Under the pieces are notes generated by a model, which saw only the letters and a program-made list of their open reading frames with translations, was not told where the DNA came from and did not search any database. Positions 1 to 12,321 of a DNA stretch of 64,000 nucleotides are shown piece after piece. The stretch spans positions 1,612,001 to 1,676,000 of the forward strand of contig JAWWNJ010000038.1 of the NCBI GenBank assembly GCA_037176885.1, read 5' to 3'. Source of the DNA: Favolaschia claudopus (lineage: Eukaryota > Basidiomycota > Agaricomycetes > Agaricales > Mycenaceae). The stretch's first letter is position 1; every line of letters begins with the position of its first letter. Position numbers and translations under genes: made by a program.

Positions 1-310
1 CGGGGTCGCATACGTATAAGGTGGTCGAAGATTATATCGTCTGCCTCACAGTTGCCTAAGCCGCAATTTCCAACTTCATAAGCGGGACGACGCAAGCGCG
101 TGCTCCTTCGAGACCCCTGAGATTTGGATCCAAGTGTGCCAATATTCATGAGTAGAGAGAGAGTTGGAGAACAGACTCGGTTACACGCCGTTTGCATATA
201 CCGTAAGGCTTAAGCTTTCTTCTCCTTTTCTTCCGTCAATGCTTCCTTGGTGATGGAACGATTGGCGGAACTTTCGATCAAGCTTCGACTTCGCGAAGAT
301 CATCTTACCA
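1..310. other. Intergenic, no gene seen
   Basis: I see no coding exon, RNA gene or repeat boundary in this left edge. It runs directly into the degenerate TIR element that follows. Confidence 0.4.
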
Positions 311-972
311 TACATACACGCAAAGTCAACAATGTTGATTGCCGGCGAACGGGAATTTTGGGGATAAATCTGACTTCAGATTCGGATACGCCGACCCCTG
401 AAATTCACTGAGGCTGAAAAGCTCAAAAAACAACCTCCGAAGTTTTTCCCACGACATTTTGGCTGTGGCCAAATTTTTGAGGTCAAAAATCGAAACTGTG
501 TGTACCCCTTTTGAGCTCCGAGCGCAAAATTACTGATTCTCGGCAGGTGTACTTAAGTGGAAGGGTGACGGCCTGAACTACAATCTGGGCGGTAATCCGT
601 GCAAATTCTCAGCACCAACCCACGGCAGCGGCACGGCATGGTGGTCTGCTGTGGTCTGTGATAGAATTGATCAACATGATGCAAGTTGTCCAAATACGGC
701 GATGTTTCCATGTTTCCCAAGGAATTTCTCGTGAAACTGTTTTGATGTTATCGGGGACAGAACCAGCTCAACGGAGTCGATTGCGCTATGTTTCGTAATT
801 TTCCCATGAAATTTCGGCGTTCGGCCAAAATTTTTTTGATTTTGAGTTTTGGGGAAATCGGCTCGTGCTTGTTCGGGTTTATAACAACATGTTTACACAG
901 AAAACTAGCCGCCTCGGCATGCGTCACATCTTCCATAAATGGAAGATCAAAGTTGTTGCGTGTCCGGCACTG
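311..972. mobile_element. Degenerate copy of the 682-bp TIR element
   Basis: This stretch aligns by eye over almost its whole length with 46389-47070. Shared blocks include the 'ttgattgccggcgaac' start, the 'cgccgacccctgaaa' block, the 'gagctccgagcgcaaaat' block and the end 'gtgtccggcactg'. The right end is followed by TA, as expected for a TA-target element. The left terminus is eroded: the perfect end of the other copy is replaced by 'catacatacacgcaaag'. No transposase is encoded, so it is a non-autonomous relic, older than the copy at 46 kb. Confidence 0.75.
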
Positions 973-984
973 TAGATCTCTGAA

Positions 985-1034
985 TCTTGTCCGCATTTTT
1001 TTTTACGTTTTCCGCATAGAACCTTAAACAGCTG
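985..1034. mobile_element. Terminal fragment related to the 758-bp TIR element
   Basis: The words 'ttacgttttccgcataga' and a CAGCTGTA end match the right terminus of the element at 59254-60011, which ends in CGCTGTA. Only about 50 bp is recognisable, directly right of the relic at 311-972. Confidence 0.55.
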
Positions 1035-2036
1035 TAATCAATATTGTAGGTTTGTCCTGAGGTGGACAGAGGGAAAGCCAGACAGCGGTAAGCTTAGAGA
1101 CGTCGACGAGAGGTGCCGAGTGAAGAATGAAGTGTAGAGGTAGAGGTCTTGTAAGTTGTTAGCTCAAGAAAATCTGGCGCGCGCTCGGAGTTGTCTCAGT
1201 AGCTCGGAGAAAGTGGGTGCAAAAAAAGAGATGATATTCCTGGCGTGCCAGCGAATATATAGACATGAAGGGACGGCCGTTCACGTACTCTTGTGACGCC
1301 GGAGCCCGCGAGACAGTTACAATAGAAGCGCGTAGGTATGTAAAGTGTCCATTCTAAACCCCTCGGCTAGAGCCAACCTCGCCGCTAACCACACCCCGGG
1401 AGTCGTGCAAAGACTTATAGGGACGCTGCCCCCGCACAGCGTCCAGAACGGGTGACCAAGCCAATCCGGTGTCAATCCCCAGCACGATCCGAGAGCATAG
1501 CGACTTTGAAGATCGACCGTCGCGTTCGGATTGCTAAGAAAAGGAAAGGAAGAGGTAGGAATACGAGGAAGCAATCAAATGAAACATATAGCGTGTCGAG
1601 ATACTCAGCGTTCATTAGCCCATGTCCTCTTCTCCTGCATTTCCCATTTCCGCCTCGTGTGTCGTATTTGATCGCCGTCGGACCTTCTTCGTCAGGAAAC
1701 CCGCGGAGACGAGAGCTTGAGGAGAGGAGTGCCTGGATGAAGCAGAGAGAGAGTGGTAGATACTCGTCATGCCCAAAAGTGACCGGAAATGCCGGAAATT
1801 CGACGCGACCACGTGATTTTCTCACGGTCTTTGTACCTGGTTATACACTTTGGACAGGTAGCAGACCATTCCCCGAGTTTCGGGGATAGAGTTGCTCTGT
1901 AGCGTCCTCCAGAGCCGCTACAATTCATGTTGTGCTTATTTGGACGCTCCAAACAACAATGGTCCCGAAAGGATTGGTTCCAAATCAAAAAATTACTGAC
2001 GGATAGCTGGAGGCAGTAACAGGAACATACCTCAGC
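1035..2036. other. Intergenic, no gene seen
   Basis: Open frames here are short and overlap on both strands. None shows a recognisable domain or splice structure. I see no repeat. Confidence 0.35.
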
Positions 2037-2039
2037 ATT

Positions 2040-2345
2040 CCTGCACTCTCGCAGGTCCAGCCTCCTGACGCTGACGTTCAACATTCGCAAATTCCTGCAT
2101 TTCCGTGGGTCCAGCCATTTGAAGCTGATGTTCAATATTCACGAATTCCTGCACTCTCGCAGGTCCAGCCTCCTGACGCTGACGTTCAACATTCGCCAAT
2201 TCCCGCCTTTCCGCGGGTCCAGCCATTTGAAGCTGATGTTCAATATTCACGAATTCCTGCACTCCCGCAGGTCCAGCCGTTTGAAGCTGATGTTTACATT
2301 TCACGATCCACAAATTCCTGCGTTTCTGCAGGCCCAGCCTTTTGA
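2040..2345. repeat. 54-bp minisatellite with a hairpin in each unit
   Basis: Six units start at 2040, 2094, 2148, 2202, 2256 and 2317. The spacing is 54 bp except for the last step, which is 61 bp. Each unit begins with a 5-bp stem and 6-nt loop: CCTGC/GCAGG in units 1, 3, 5 and 6, CCCGC/GCGGG in unit 4, and CCTGC/GTGGG (two wobbles if transcribed) in unit 2. The rest of the unit alternates between two subtypes. Because 54 is a multiple of 3, the minus strand also stays open as an 18-residue repeat with words such as 'VNIEHQLQMAGPAE'. Either reading could explain the periodicity. Degenerate echoes continue to about 2600. Confidence 0.8.
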
Positions 2346-5250
2346 AACTGACGCTCGTAATTCACGAATTTCTACTTTACCATAGGTCAAACGACGGCGC
2401 TCACAAATCAGGCATCCACACATTCGCAAAGTTCACGCTCAAGTTCTGCTTCCAGCGGGTCCAGCCGTTTCAAGCCGACGTTCACTATTCCCGAATCTCC
2501 ATTTCCGCGGGGCGAGCGTTGACAATGATGATTCACGCATCTGCGCATTCCCGGATTACAGTTCAAGTTTAAGAATCTCTGCACCCCAGCGAATCTAGCC
2601 GTTTGAAGTTGGTGTTCGTGACTGGTATAGTATCATTCCATCACGCAAGTCGAGCGTTCACGGTTATGATTTATGCATTCGTGCATTCTCGCGTCAACGT
2701 TCGGCTTGTTCAATATTTCTGCACCCCCACAAGCGGAGCGTTCGTATTCGCAGTTCATGTATTATTCCTGTGAGCTCCCGCATTTTTGCGGCGACCGACA
2801 TCTCCAGATCGACTCTGCATTTCCCACTTCGCTACTCAAGCCCTCCGCTTCAGGGTGCTAGAGGCGAAGCGGCAGGCGCGCGCTGCTTGAGCGCGCTTCT
2901 ACCGTCAAAATTGGCAAATCATCTTTCACGATCAAATATCACCGCACGGTTTCCCTCATGATCCACGCTCTATCCTTCGAAATATTCACGAATCATATTT
3001 GCATTCTCCGCCCTATCCATACTCAAGCCCTCTATCTCGACCCCTCGCATTCATGTTCAAGACTCGCAAGTCCACGCAGTCCAATCTCGATGACGCACCA
3101 CAATTCTTGGGATTTTGATTTCGCGATGTTCTCCGAGTCGCCTTCGCGAAATCACATTCATCTTATCGTATGTTTTCAATTTCAGTTCGCGTCTTAAAGC
3201 AAGATCTACGGTTGAAATTCAGCTTCCTATTCAAGTCTGAGAATTTAGCCCTTCAACCTTTCTGCTTAATACATCCCAATCTCTGCCATTGAAACTAAAC
3301 CTTCATTCCCTCTAATTTTCGCACTATTGCATCAATGCCAAAGTGTTTCACACTCAAACTCACACCGATTTTCCATCATGTTGCACGATCTCATCCCGGC
3401 CCAGTGGCTAACCATTCACACACACGCGTACTTATCTCTCACCTTTCACACTAGAGTCGGCGTCATTCTGATGTCTAGCCTCAGTAATCTCCAATCTCAC
3501 GAATTACCTCACGTTTTATGACGATGTCTTCAGCGACATCTCGTCCGGCTACACTTTCCATTCGCATCTATGCTCAATGTTGCCTTCCAATGCTCACATC
3601 CACGGTTAAAGTGATCTCATTTCTTTCAAGGCTCAAATTTTTCCCCGCCATTCACATAAAATACCCCTTCCTGGTCAAGCATTTCCATTTAGCTCCCTGG
3701 GGCGTCCCTCAAGGCCTCTCTACTCTCTCAATACCGTCGCTTCGCATTTCTCCTTCGCAATTTGCTCATTGCTTTTCAACCATACCACATCTCGCGCTGA
3801 TTCACTTGAATCCATAATTCCTCAAAGGCTTGCCTCTGTTTCTCTTTCCAATCCCCGAAGAGCATCAGTCTGTCACCCGCGACTTACATTCACACTCAAG
3901 CGCCTTCCGCGCACACAGTGCCTGACTCTAACGATCAAATACTTATTTCAAGCTCAGGTGATAACCATTTCACATTCAAGCTCACTCGGTGCACGTTTCA
4001 GTGCAGAACCTGATGCTCACGGCACCTCGCTGACATTCAAATTTCAATTCCATACGCTGGTTCACGGCCATTGTCACGTTACAAGTTATCAACCTTCAAT
4101 TTAAACTGGCTTATCCATTAGAGTCAACCAATTTCTTAACGCAAATCCTGGCCATCAAAAAAAATTGACTACTCAGCATTAACAGCTACACCATTCACCA
4201 TCACACGCACTCGTCGCACTCGCAATCTCCTAACGATTACCACCCACCGACAGTTGTCTGAAGCCGGTTCAAACTCGAAGGCTTACCGTGAAAGAAACTG
4301 CTCCGTTTTGCGTTCCATTCTGCGTCCCTGATAGACGCGCAACTTCACATCCTCTGGCAGCTGCCACAAGCAACTGTCTCACTACATTGGATGGTTTCTT
4401 CTCGGCCGTCAGCATCGTTTTTATGCCGTCAAACCACGATATACAAGAGAACATCGTTTTCCCGATTAGTTGTGTTGGCATTCTAAGAGGCATTTCACCG
4501 ATATCCGATTAATAGCTACGCATTATCGAACCTGTCCTTCAAGTCAAATCCATACATTGAGGCTATTTGATTGCGCTGCCTTGATCAATTGTACTTTTTT
4601 TTCAAGGCATAATCCTCAAGAAGCCATGGTCAGTCGACGCACTCCAACTCAATACTCCAATACTTCCTCTATACATCCAATTCACGGGTTCTTCCTATTC
4701 TAGCTCAACCTCATAGATTTTCCTCGACTTCACGGAACGTGATTCCCTGGATCTTCATAAAGTTCATGCTTGCTTTTCCTTCGCGACCTTCGGACCTTCT
4801 TCAATTTTAAATTCCACATATCTTCCATCGGGCCTGAGACGTAATCATGGTACCTCTATATTCAATTACTCAAGATTACGGCGCGAACACTTCAGATTCT
4901 ACTCAAGTTCAACTAACAATCCCCTACTGCTCTCTATTCATAACCTCTTTCAAATGGAATAGTATCCAATTAAAGGCAACTACTTCCTCCCAGCTTATCA
5001 CTCTCGAGTCTCGATAGTTTCATCAAGACACGTTTAACACCGAAATCCAATAACACACAGGATTACTTCTTGACTCCATCACGGCAGCGCATTTCCGAAC
5101 CTGTTTGTCCCAAAACGCAATCTTGCCACTCCCGCATTCCACTCAACCAAGTTGTTTCGAATTTCATGACCCAAATCAAGTCAATTCAAAGCCGCCTTTT
5201 GTTTTGGGTTAGCCGTGGGCCTGTGGGATCCCCTCGTCTGGGCGTCTCTT
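2346..5250. other. Pyrimidine-rich non-coding stretch with recurring words
   Basis: No gene is seen in about 2.9 kb. The plus strand is strongly C/T rich and keeps reusing words such as 'attcac', 'ctcaag', 'ttcaag' and 'cgttca', which also occur in the neighbouring 54-bp units. It may be a very decayed extension of that minisatellite. The open frames are low-complexity and lack domains. Confidence 0.45.
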
Positions 5251-5252
5251 TT

Positions 5253-5386
5253 TGGGTTCATCCTCGCGCATCCCATCACCCCACGACCTGGGCGCCAGCG
5301 GCGAAGGCTCATCGCCGCTGTGTGTTCCCCACACCCACATCTATGTGGCTGTCCCATTGCCGAAACGAACGAAGCAATGAACAAAA
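5253..5386. repeat. 134-bp direct repeat, copy 1
   Basis: It reads identical to 5684-5817, 431 bp further right. On the minus strand the repeat begins TGTTCATTGC and ends AACCCA, which would suit a very small LTR. I find no convincing target duplication or primer site, so a TRIM-like element remains only a possibility. Confidence 0.8.
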
Positions 5387-5683
5387 AAGAAACACTGTCT
5401 GAGCCTGGGAAGACAGTGTGCCGTTTTGTGATGCAGCAGAGAGGGGCCGATCTGATGTGACCTGTTACGAGCTTCTCCTCTGTGATGTTCGTCGAGGGTG
5501 GATGGGGTGTACCTTACCACCACCATCGACTTCCCGTTCACCCTCTCTCGCCTCGCTAGAGCTCATCATTCACGACACTTTTGCTTCTCCCGCCCGCCCT
5601 ACCCTTGATTTTTAAATTTGCCTGATTATTCGTTAACTTCAAAACTTTCCTCCATTTACAGAGGCAGCCACAGAGTGGGGCAA

Positions 5684-5817
5684 TGGGTTCATCCTCGCGC
5701 ATCCCATCACCCCACGACCTGGGCGCCAGCGGCGAAGGCTCATCGCCGCTGTGTGTTCCCCACACCCACATCTATGTGGCTGTCCCATTGCCGAAACGAA
5801 CGAAGCAATGAACAAAA
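5684..5817. repeat. 134-bp direct repeat, copy 2
   Basis: Second copy of the repeat at 5253-5386. Its right edge is where the Plavaka reading frame, coming from the right on the minus strand, is lost. The repeat or the 565-bp unit it bounds therefore marks the break point of that transposase. Confidence 0.8.
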
Positions 5818-7183
5818 TAACATTTGATGACGATGCCATGGACGTAGGCGTGAATGAACTCGGGACAAAGAAGAAGATCCCATATCCCATGCATGAGCTC
5901 GCATTTCAGGTGAGCCCAAACATCGGCAGACACGGTCACACCAAATTTTTCGCGGTAGAAGTCTTTGAGGGAGTCGGGAAGCTAGCATAGAAGGGCCGGA
6001 ATACTGGCAAGCGGGAATTGGTCACCGGAGACGTACCGAAGGAAAGTAGGCTTGATGAAAGCCCGCGTTGGCGGAAGGTTTCGCTCGGGTGTATTTGGAG
6101 AGGTTGCCCAAGAAGGTGTATAGTGGCCAAAGTGAAGCGTTCCCGAAATTAGCCAGATGAGTCGCATCTGACCAAAACATGTACTCCGCAATAATTGTTT
6201 CGAGATGTGGCATCGTCGCTGCTTTCGGAAGTTCGTTGTGCGCTTTGAGCATTCTCGGCGACGTGTAGATCTCGCCATAAACCACCTGATGGCCCTCAGG
6301 AAGTTCAGGTAGACCATGCTCGTCTACGGCGACGTCCTGGACATCAGGATCACCGGGGTTATGCGCCGGATCCCAGCGATACTCGAAAGGGGTGGTGTGA
6401 TATTCTTCAAACAACGGACTCTGGAACGCTTCAGCCATGACGTCGAGAAGAGGTCGGTACATGAGCCCGGGAACCTCAAACTCGGGCGCATCCTTCTCAG
6501 CAACGCAATGTTTTGGCGCCGGAAGCTTGATTTTGACAGATGCCGTCTTCCACCCATCGGGAGCAGAAGCAAATTCGTCGATGCTGCTCGCAACGGTATC
6601 ATCTAAGCGTTTATTCTCTCGTGCAGTGCTGAAATTTCTTAGATGAGCGACATCGAAATCATCCTGGAGGAGTACATCCTCGACGAGAGCATCTAATTCA
6701 GCGAGAGATTTGAGATTGGCGCCGAGATGAAACCAGGACATCAATCTCGCAACCGTTGCGTTCAGGAATGGAAACCAAGGCGCAGTGGGGACAGTGGGAG
6801 TAGCTTCAGTTAGGGTTTTTTTCGAGACGAGGAGGTCGGAGGAGGCACATAGATCATCCAAAGAGATACATTGGTCGGGATCGCGTGTAGGGTGATGAGG
6901 AAAAACTTTATACAACCCGTATGAATTGGGTGCCGTCTTGAACTATCTGGGGGGCGCAGTATCCTCAGGTTCATCTGGGCTGGGTTCAGGATCATTCGGG
7001 GGAGGTTCGGGAATTTCGACGGGAGGCGGAGCAGCCGGACTCTCGTCGCGGTATCGCTTTGGCAGAACGATGCGGCGACCAGGACGTCCACTCGGGCGTA
7101 GCGGAGGTGGACTAGGAACTCGTGGTGGAGGCGATGGGGGCCGGACATTCTCCTACGGCGGGTCAATATTCTGCAATGGATGA
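5818..7183 (-). pseudogene. Plavaka (KDZ-type) transposase, N-terminal fragment
   Basis: Plavaka transposases are DDE enzymes of the KDZ group, abundant in mushroom genomes. Reading leftward on the minus strand, a proline-rich segment (about 7160-6950) carries the basic motif 'GRPGRRIVLPKRYRDE'. A 297-residue frame (6915-6022) follows, with hallmarks such as 'FEYRWDP', 'VYGEIYTSPRM', 'EYMFWSDATHLANFG' and 'FLGNLSKYTRAKPS'. After about 6030 the frame shifts, and the homologous words 'FREKFGV' type into 'CELMHGIWDLL' continue in another frame to 5818, where a 134-bp repeat cuts the gene. The catalytic region further downstream is absent. Family assignment is from recognised motifs; the fragment cannot make an active enzyme. 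Confidence 0.75.
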
Positions 7184-7366
7184 TTGAATTAACATAAATA
7201 AACCGACCGCAGAGGGTGCAAGAAATTGCCTACATATGTGCAGCACAGAGACCACGGAGCCGCTGGGCAGACCGAGACTATATTTATGATACGAGCATAT
7301 ACTGTTGCATATGAGATAGTATAAGCCCACTGTGGTCTTGTTGTGTGTCTATTTCAATTGAAATTA

Positions 7367-7447
7367 TGGGGAAGCTTGCTTCCCCATTCATCGGTATAGG
7401 GCTCCAAAATGCAGATGCTTACAAATGACTGGGTGCTTTGTAAGCAC
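7367..7447. repeat. Dispersed repeat, copy 1 (inverted relative to copy 2)
   Basis: About 80 bp matches 17549-17634 in reverse complement. It includes the small palindrome 'ggggaagcttgcttcccc' and the blocks 'cggtatagggctcca' and 'gcagatgcttacaaatg'. It is probably a terminal piece of an unrecognised element. Confidence 0.7.
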
Positions 7448-7469
7448 AGCTGTAAGCACTGTGCGGGCC

Positions 7470-9440
7470 TTTCCTCGGACTTCGGATAATGTGACTTCGG
7501 ACTACGCGCCGAATGTTTCCGACTCCGAGTGCTCAACTTTGGTTCAACTCTTGCTCAGCTCAAGTTTAATTGGCCTGTTTGAACCTCATGTGCTGTGATA
7601 AGTATATGTACAGTACCTTACCAACATATATACTCAATGGTTGCTTGCTCATTGAGAAAGAATTCAGTAAGCATCCAGTTTTGTAACACTGAGTCTCCTC
7701 AAGTTACAAGCACTTGAAGCACTTTGTCACAAGTGCCGGGGCTCAGGGAATGCTTTGAGCAACTTCAAAAAAAATTACCAGACTTTGTGCTACTACCAGT
7801 GTCTTGGATATACTTACCACTATCCAGTGAGTATAAGCTTTAGCCAAGGGCCAAGGGTATGACCTTATTTATCGTTGAAAATTATTTGTTTTTGCACCGA
7901 AGGTTGAGCTCAGAGGTTGCGACCGCTTGCGTGGTTGTCAACCGAAGTTTTGATCACTAACGAGGTTGTTGACGGAGGTTTGAGCATTGAGCCGAGGTTC
8001 AAGAGTGAGGTATCCTGGGCATTTTTGACTTCAGGTACGTGTCTTTGGAGTAGTGCATATCGCCAGAACCTGATTCAGCTCTCAAAGAATAGTAAACAAC
8101 CAGTAAACGTCGTCCGTGCCGTATGAGATCAGATGATGGCAACAATCTAACATGATCCGCAAGCTCTTGGAGGAGTTCCTCTACGAGAATGGGCAATGGC
8201 TGGGAGCAGCTTCAGTCAATTTGCAGACCCAAATAAATTGTAATTCATACATCAATACATTCTAAGCCTCTAAGTACTACCAGCTCCAAGTGATTTTCAC
8301 TCAGAGGTAATGTTTGGATGGATATCGCCACGAAATTCATAAATTATTGTCTGTTGATGATACTTCAACAAGAAAGCTTCTGAAAACAGCTCGCAGTAAG
8401 CCCACTGGAATGCCAGTAGAGTTCAGAATGGGAAGCGGCCTTCTACTTACCCATCGGAGTCATCCGTGTACCTTCCGTGAACCGCGAGAATTGTTGATCA
8501 AATTAGATCATGATCGATTGATCCGAGTCGGCCAACCTCGGACCTCGGACCTCAACCTCCATCAGCACTCGAAACCTCAAACTGCAACAGCGCAAACCAT
8601 GGACTAAGTTCCAAGTGACAGCACCTGAAAATAAACAATGAAAAAAGCTTTTACATTGGCTTTAGCTGTCAAAATCAATAATCCGGAAAAAAACAGGGCC
8701 GCTGAGCCACTGCAACCAGATTCATCAGGAGCAGAAGAGTTTTGAAGGTGAATATGAGGGCGGTTACTGAGGCGGTTTTGAGGTTCATCAACTGAATAAG
8801 TTGGTTACCCAAATCGGGCGAAAAACTGCTCGAGCCAGTAATGTTGCCCGAATGAATTTAGCAAGATTAGCTACTGTATATGGATGAATTGGACGTATTC
8901 AACTAGGATATTGAATTCCCATTCGCACTGAAGCAAGCTTACCCTCCTATGTGGACCATTGTCCACATACCCAACATGTTTTATGTCCACATTATGTCCG
9001 GTTTTAACCATCTCACAAAAGCTCGACATCAGAATAGGAAATTCTGATATTTTATGTATACCATCTTAGCATCCAAATGCTAAGTGCTCACTGACCCACA
9101 ATCCGTCCAACTGCCGCCCCCAAAACGCAGATTTTGCCAAATAGGAAAATTTTGAATCTCGAATATTTCTGTGGCTGTCCGATGTTTCGTTAAAGTTGAA
9201 GAAAACATGCCTTGGGGAAGATCTGGATCTATGAAAGTCAGTTGCCCATCTAAATTCCCATGCAAAATCTACGATTACGGTTACTTTTGGTAACGCCGAG
9301 TAGGCCTGCCCTTAGGATAATCATCGAGGCCGATATCTGTAAGACTGTCGGTGGTTTTGGCTCCTGGAGATCAAATAACGTGGCTAGCTGAGCGGGCACA
9401 AAGACTCCCACGCTGTCGCAGGCTTCTTTTACTCTTCCAA
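7470..9440. other. Intergenic, clustered GAGGTT words, no gene seen
   Basis: I see no supported gene. Around 7900-8010 the word GAGGTT or GAAGGTT recurs about six times. Around 8535-8580 the inverse AACCTC/GACCTC recurs. This is the kind of opposed subterminal repetition seen in old TIR elements, but no clear terminal inverted repeat was found. Confidence 0.35.
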
Positions 9441-9830
9441 CCTTTTACTCAATGACCCGACGCGCGCCCTCCGCCCCCGACATTCATCAACTTCTGTCCC
9501 AATTTGGCTTTTATCCGTTCAGAGACTTCCGGCGCATCAAAGTCGGCTCATGGCTCGCTGCGTGGACCGCTCCACCTTCTTTTTTGCCTCGTTCTGCTTC
9601 CATGGGCGCCATACCCTCTACCCTCGCCTTCTGCGACTCAGTTAGGAAAATTCCAGTCTGTTTCAACAATCTCATGTCCTGCCACGCCTTTTTTTTCGGT
9701 GCCTCAAGCGCGTCTGCAACGAACGTTGCTTGATTCTCTTCGGCGGTGGTAAAAAAGTTCGAGGCATAGGTATATAGGTTTTCATGCTAGAAATCTGAAC
9801 AACAACTTCGCTCCCACTTTTGCGTATCCC

Positions 9831-10442
9831 TATGTCTCCTACTCGCACCGACCGTCGCTCTGCATCTGAAGGCGCTCGACCTCAGCCTTCGACAACCTTC
9901 GCTAAGCTCCAACACAAGGCCTTTCTGAAAACTCAGCAGCGTGGTGTACACAATCTGTCCACCGTCGTGGTGAAGGACGGCGTAACCCATCTGGCCACTT
10001 TCCCGTAGTACGCAACTTCCTCTACCTCGCTCGTCGCTTGCTCTTGCCTATACTTCGATAGTCCGTTGACTCCATCCGGCCGTCCCGTCGCTCCGGAGCA
10101 TGTGGACCGTGCTATCAAGTCTTCTCATTGTCCGACCGTTAATTGCTTTTGCCGCAAACCCGCAAAATTCATCAACCCTATCGTGACGGGCGAATTCACT
10201 GGGAAGCGTGCGTTTGCATGTGTAACCCGAACCTGCTCATTCTGGGGTCCGTCTCTTTCCCCAAGAGTCACCAGGAGCTTGAATATGAGGCCCTTACCTC
10301 GTTTTCCGGCGTTGGGGTGGCGTATTTCCCCAAACGTCTGAGGTTGCGCAGCTCCAGCACACGTTACGGTCTTGACTTCGGCTGCGGCGAGGCGCAACAG
10401 GGAAACGAGGACTCGGATGTCGAACCTAGACGAAACGATTAG
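9831..10442 (+). CDS. Possible GRF-type zinc-finger protein
   Basis: GRF zinc fingers are small nucleic-acid-binding domains, common in fungal mobile or orphan genes. Frame 1 from the ATG at 9831 gives about 60 residues, ending in 'VVKDGVTHLATFP' before a possible donor at 10006. A second frame (about 10066-10245) contains 'CFCRKPAKF', then 'GKRAFACVTRTCSFW', matching the CxC...GR.F..C....C.F.W pattern. A third frame to 10442 ends in an acidic tail. Splice sites between the pieces are not certain and the cysteine spacing was judged by eye. It could equally be a decayed transposon gene. Confidence 0.35.
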
Positions 10443-11170
10443 AGGGAAGCAACCGAAGATTAGTAATATCACAAGCTTGTGGCTTCGCGTCGCCGACGAC
10501 ATTTGCGGGTGGTTTTATCTGTGAAAGTGAAAAGTAAGGTACCGACTCGGAGTCACAGTCGGAGTGAGGACGCACCTCCTCGGTTTTGGGTATGCTCGCA
10601 ACGGAGTCAAAAGTATCTGAAAAGACCATGATCAGCATCACAGCCGCTGAATTGTTCACGCATACCTCTTTGTCGATGGTTCAACACACGTTCACCAGAC
10701 AACGCGCAGGACGCACGAAACTACAAAGGAGAAGCAAAAAAAAACAGTATGTCGATGGTGAGGGAGCTCACGTAGACGCGTTTATTCAAGTCAAGATGCT
10801 CTTGACGACATCGAATTTGTTGTGTGGAGAACGGGTGTGCACGCTACCCAAAGCCTAGATGGCATCGAAGCGGCCGCTCGGAGGCTGCGTTGAGGAGGTT
10901 GCTTTGAGGAAGGGGGGTGGTGGTGGTAGAAGGAAAGGTGAAAACAAACAGAGGCAAACATACTCACTACCTCTGGTCCTCTTTGAATTTGCTTCAAACT
11001 ACGCTCTCTGCGCAAACAGTAACATATTCGACAGTGTCTGTAGCGATACATTGAATTCAACCACGCAGAAGTTCCAAATTCTGTGTAAACTATTGCAGCA
11101 GCGCCGACCTTCTGAACAATCTGACTCTTCGCAAACTTTCAAGTACTTTCTCAACTGACTACATCTTCTA
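10443..11170. other. Intergenic, no gene seen
   Basis: Open frames here are short and unconvincing on both strands. It separates the zinc-finger candidate from the minus-strand proline-rich gene. Confidence 0.3.
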
Positions 11171-11172
11171 AA

Positions 11173-12321
11173 CTGCCGAATCAACTTGCTGGACGGGGGC
11201 TGGGACAACCTCTGCGGCCTTCTTTAGACGTTTGGCTTCGTCGGTATAAAACTGGGGGGAGAACAGCTCATTCCGACAGTTTTTCAAGCAACTGGCAGCT
11301 AACACTTACTTTTTTACGTTCCGCACTGAGACTTTGGTAAGCGGTCTTCACTGTAGCGTGGACGTCTTGTTCCTGCCCGGGCTGAGCCATATGCCAAGCG
11401 CCATACAGTGCCCTATCAAACGATTCAATTCAATTCCATTCGGAAAAGGTCAGGCGATTATACTTACCATGCAGTATTCACGGAGGACTTCGGCTTGTGG
11501 ACCTTATTTGAGGGTTTTCTCTTCGACGGAGCAGCCTTATCAGCGGGATGGGGAAGGGTGTTGCTCGGGAGAGATGAGGAAAGAGGGTTTGCAGGAGTGG
11601 GCAAAAGATTTGCTGTGGAAGAAGAGGCGCCGGATTGAGATTGTTCCGCCGAGGTGGAAGAGGAGGGAGGAGCAGCCATTGTGCTCTTCGTCACGGCTGT
11701 CGACACCTTCGGTGCAGGAATACGAGCAGCTGCATGAGGGTCAAGTCGCGACACTGACTTGACTTGACTGGTACTGTTGCGATGTCAGATCTATGTCCAC
11801 AAGCCCAAGTAAGCACTCACAATGGCCTTGATTTTCAATGGGCCACTACCCGTTTTCAAGTTATGTGCAGGCGGTTCAGTTGAAAGCTCAGGCGCATCGA
11901 TCTGAGAGCTAGGTGGCGCGGCGGTCGACATTGGCGCGCTTGGCATAAGGCTTTCTGTAGCAGGCACATGCGTAACAGCAGATTGGCTGTCCATTGTAGA
12001 AATTATTTGAGTTGCGGGGATTGTTTCCGAGGAGGCAGGCATAGTGCGGGGTGGCGGCATAGCAGGAGGAGGAATAGCGGGAAGCGAAGGCGGAGCAGCA
12101 GGCGGAGGCGGAGGCATAGCGGGAGGCGATGGTGTAGTGCGAGGTGGCGGCATAACAGGCGGAAGCGGAGGCGATGGCGTAGTGCGAGGCGGCGGCGTAA
12201 GAGTGTTGAGCGGTACTTCCTCCGGGAGCAGGGCAGGTGAAGACGAACGATTACGCTGTGCGGGTTGCTTCGAGTCAGCACTACCGGCCGATCGCAGGGC
12301 GAAGAAGCAAGCAGAGGCCAA
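11173..12321 (-). CDS. Proline-rich hypothetical protein, multi-exon
   Basis: I do not recognise a family. The first exon (12321 to about 11822) is low complexity, with repeated PPPRTTPSPP-like blocks followed by a Thr/Ser/Ala-rich part. A GTGAGT donor leads to a second Ser/Ala/Pro-rich exon (about 11765-11468, with 'PSKRKPSNKVHKPKSS'). A third short exon reads 'QDVHATVKTAYQSLSAERKK' before a GTAAGT donor, and a last exon reads 'FYTDEAKRLKKAAEVVPAP' and ends at a stop near 11173. The consistent donors and charged, helical C-terminus favour a real gene. The 5' end overlaps the opposite-strand hAT transposase, so it may belong to that element. Confidence 0.4.
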
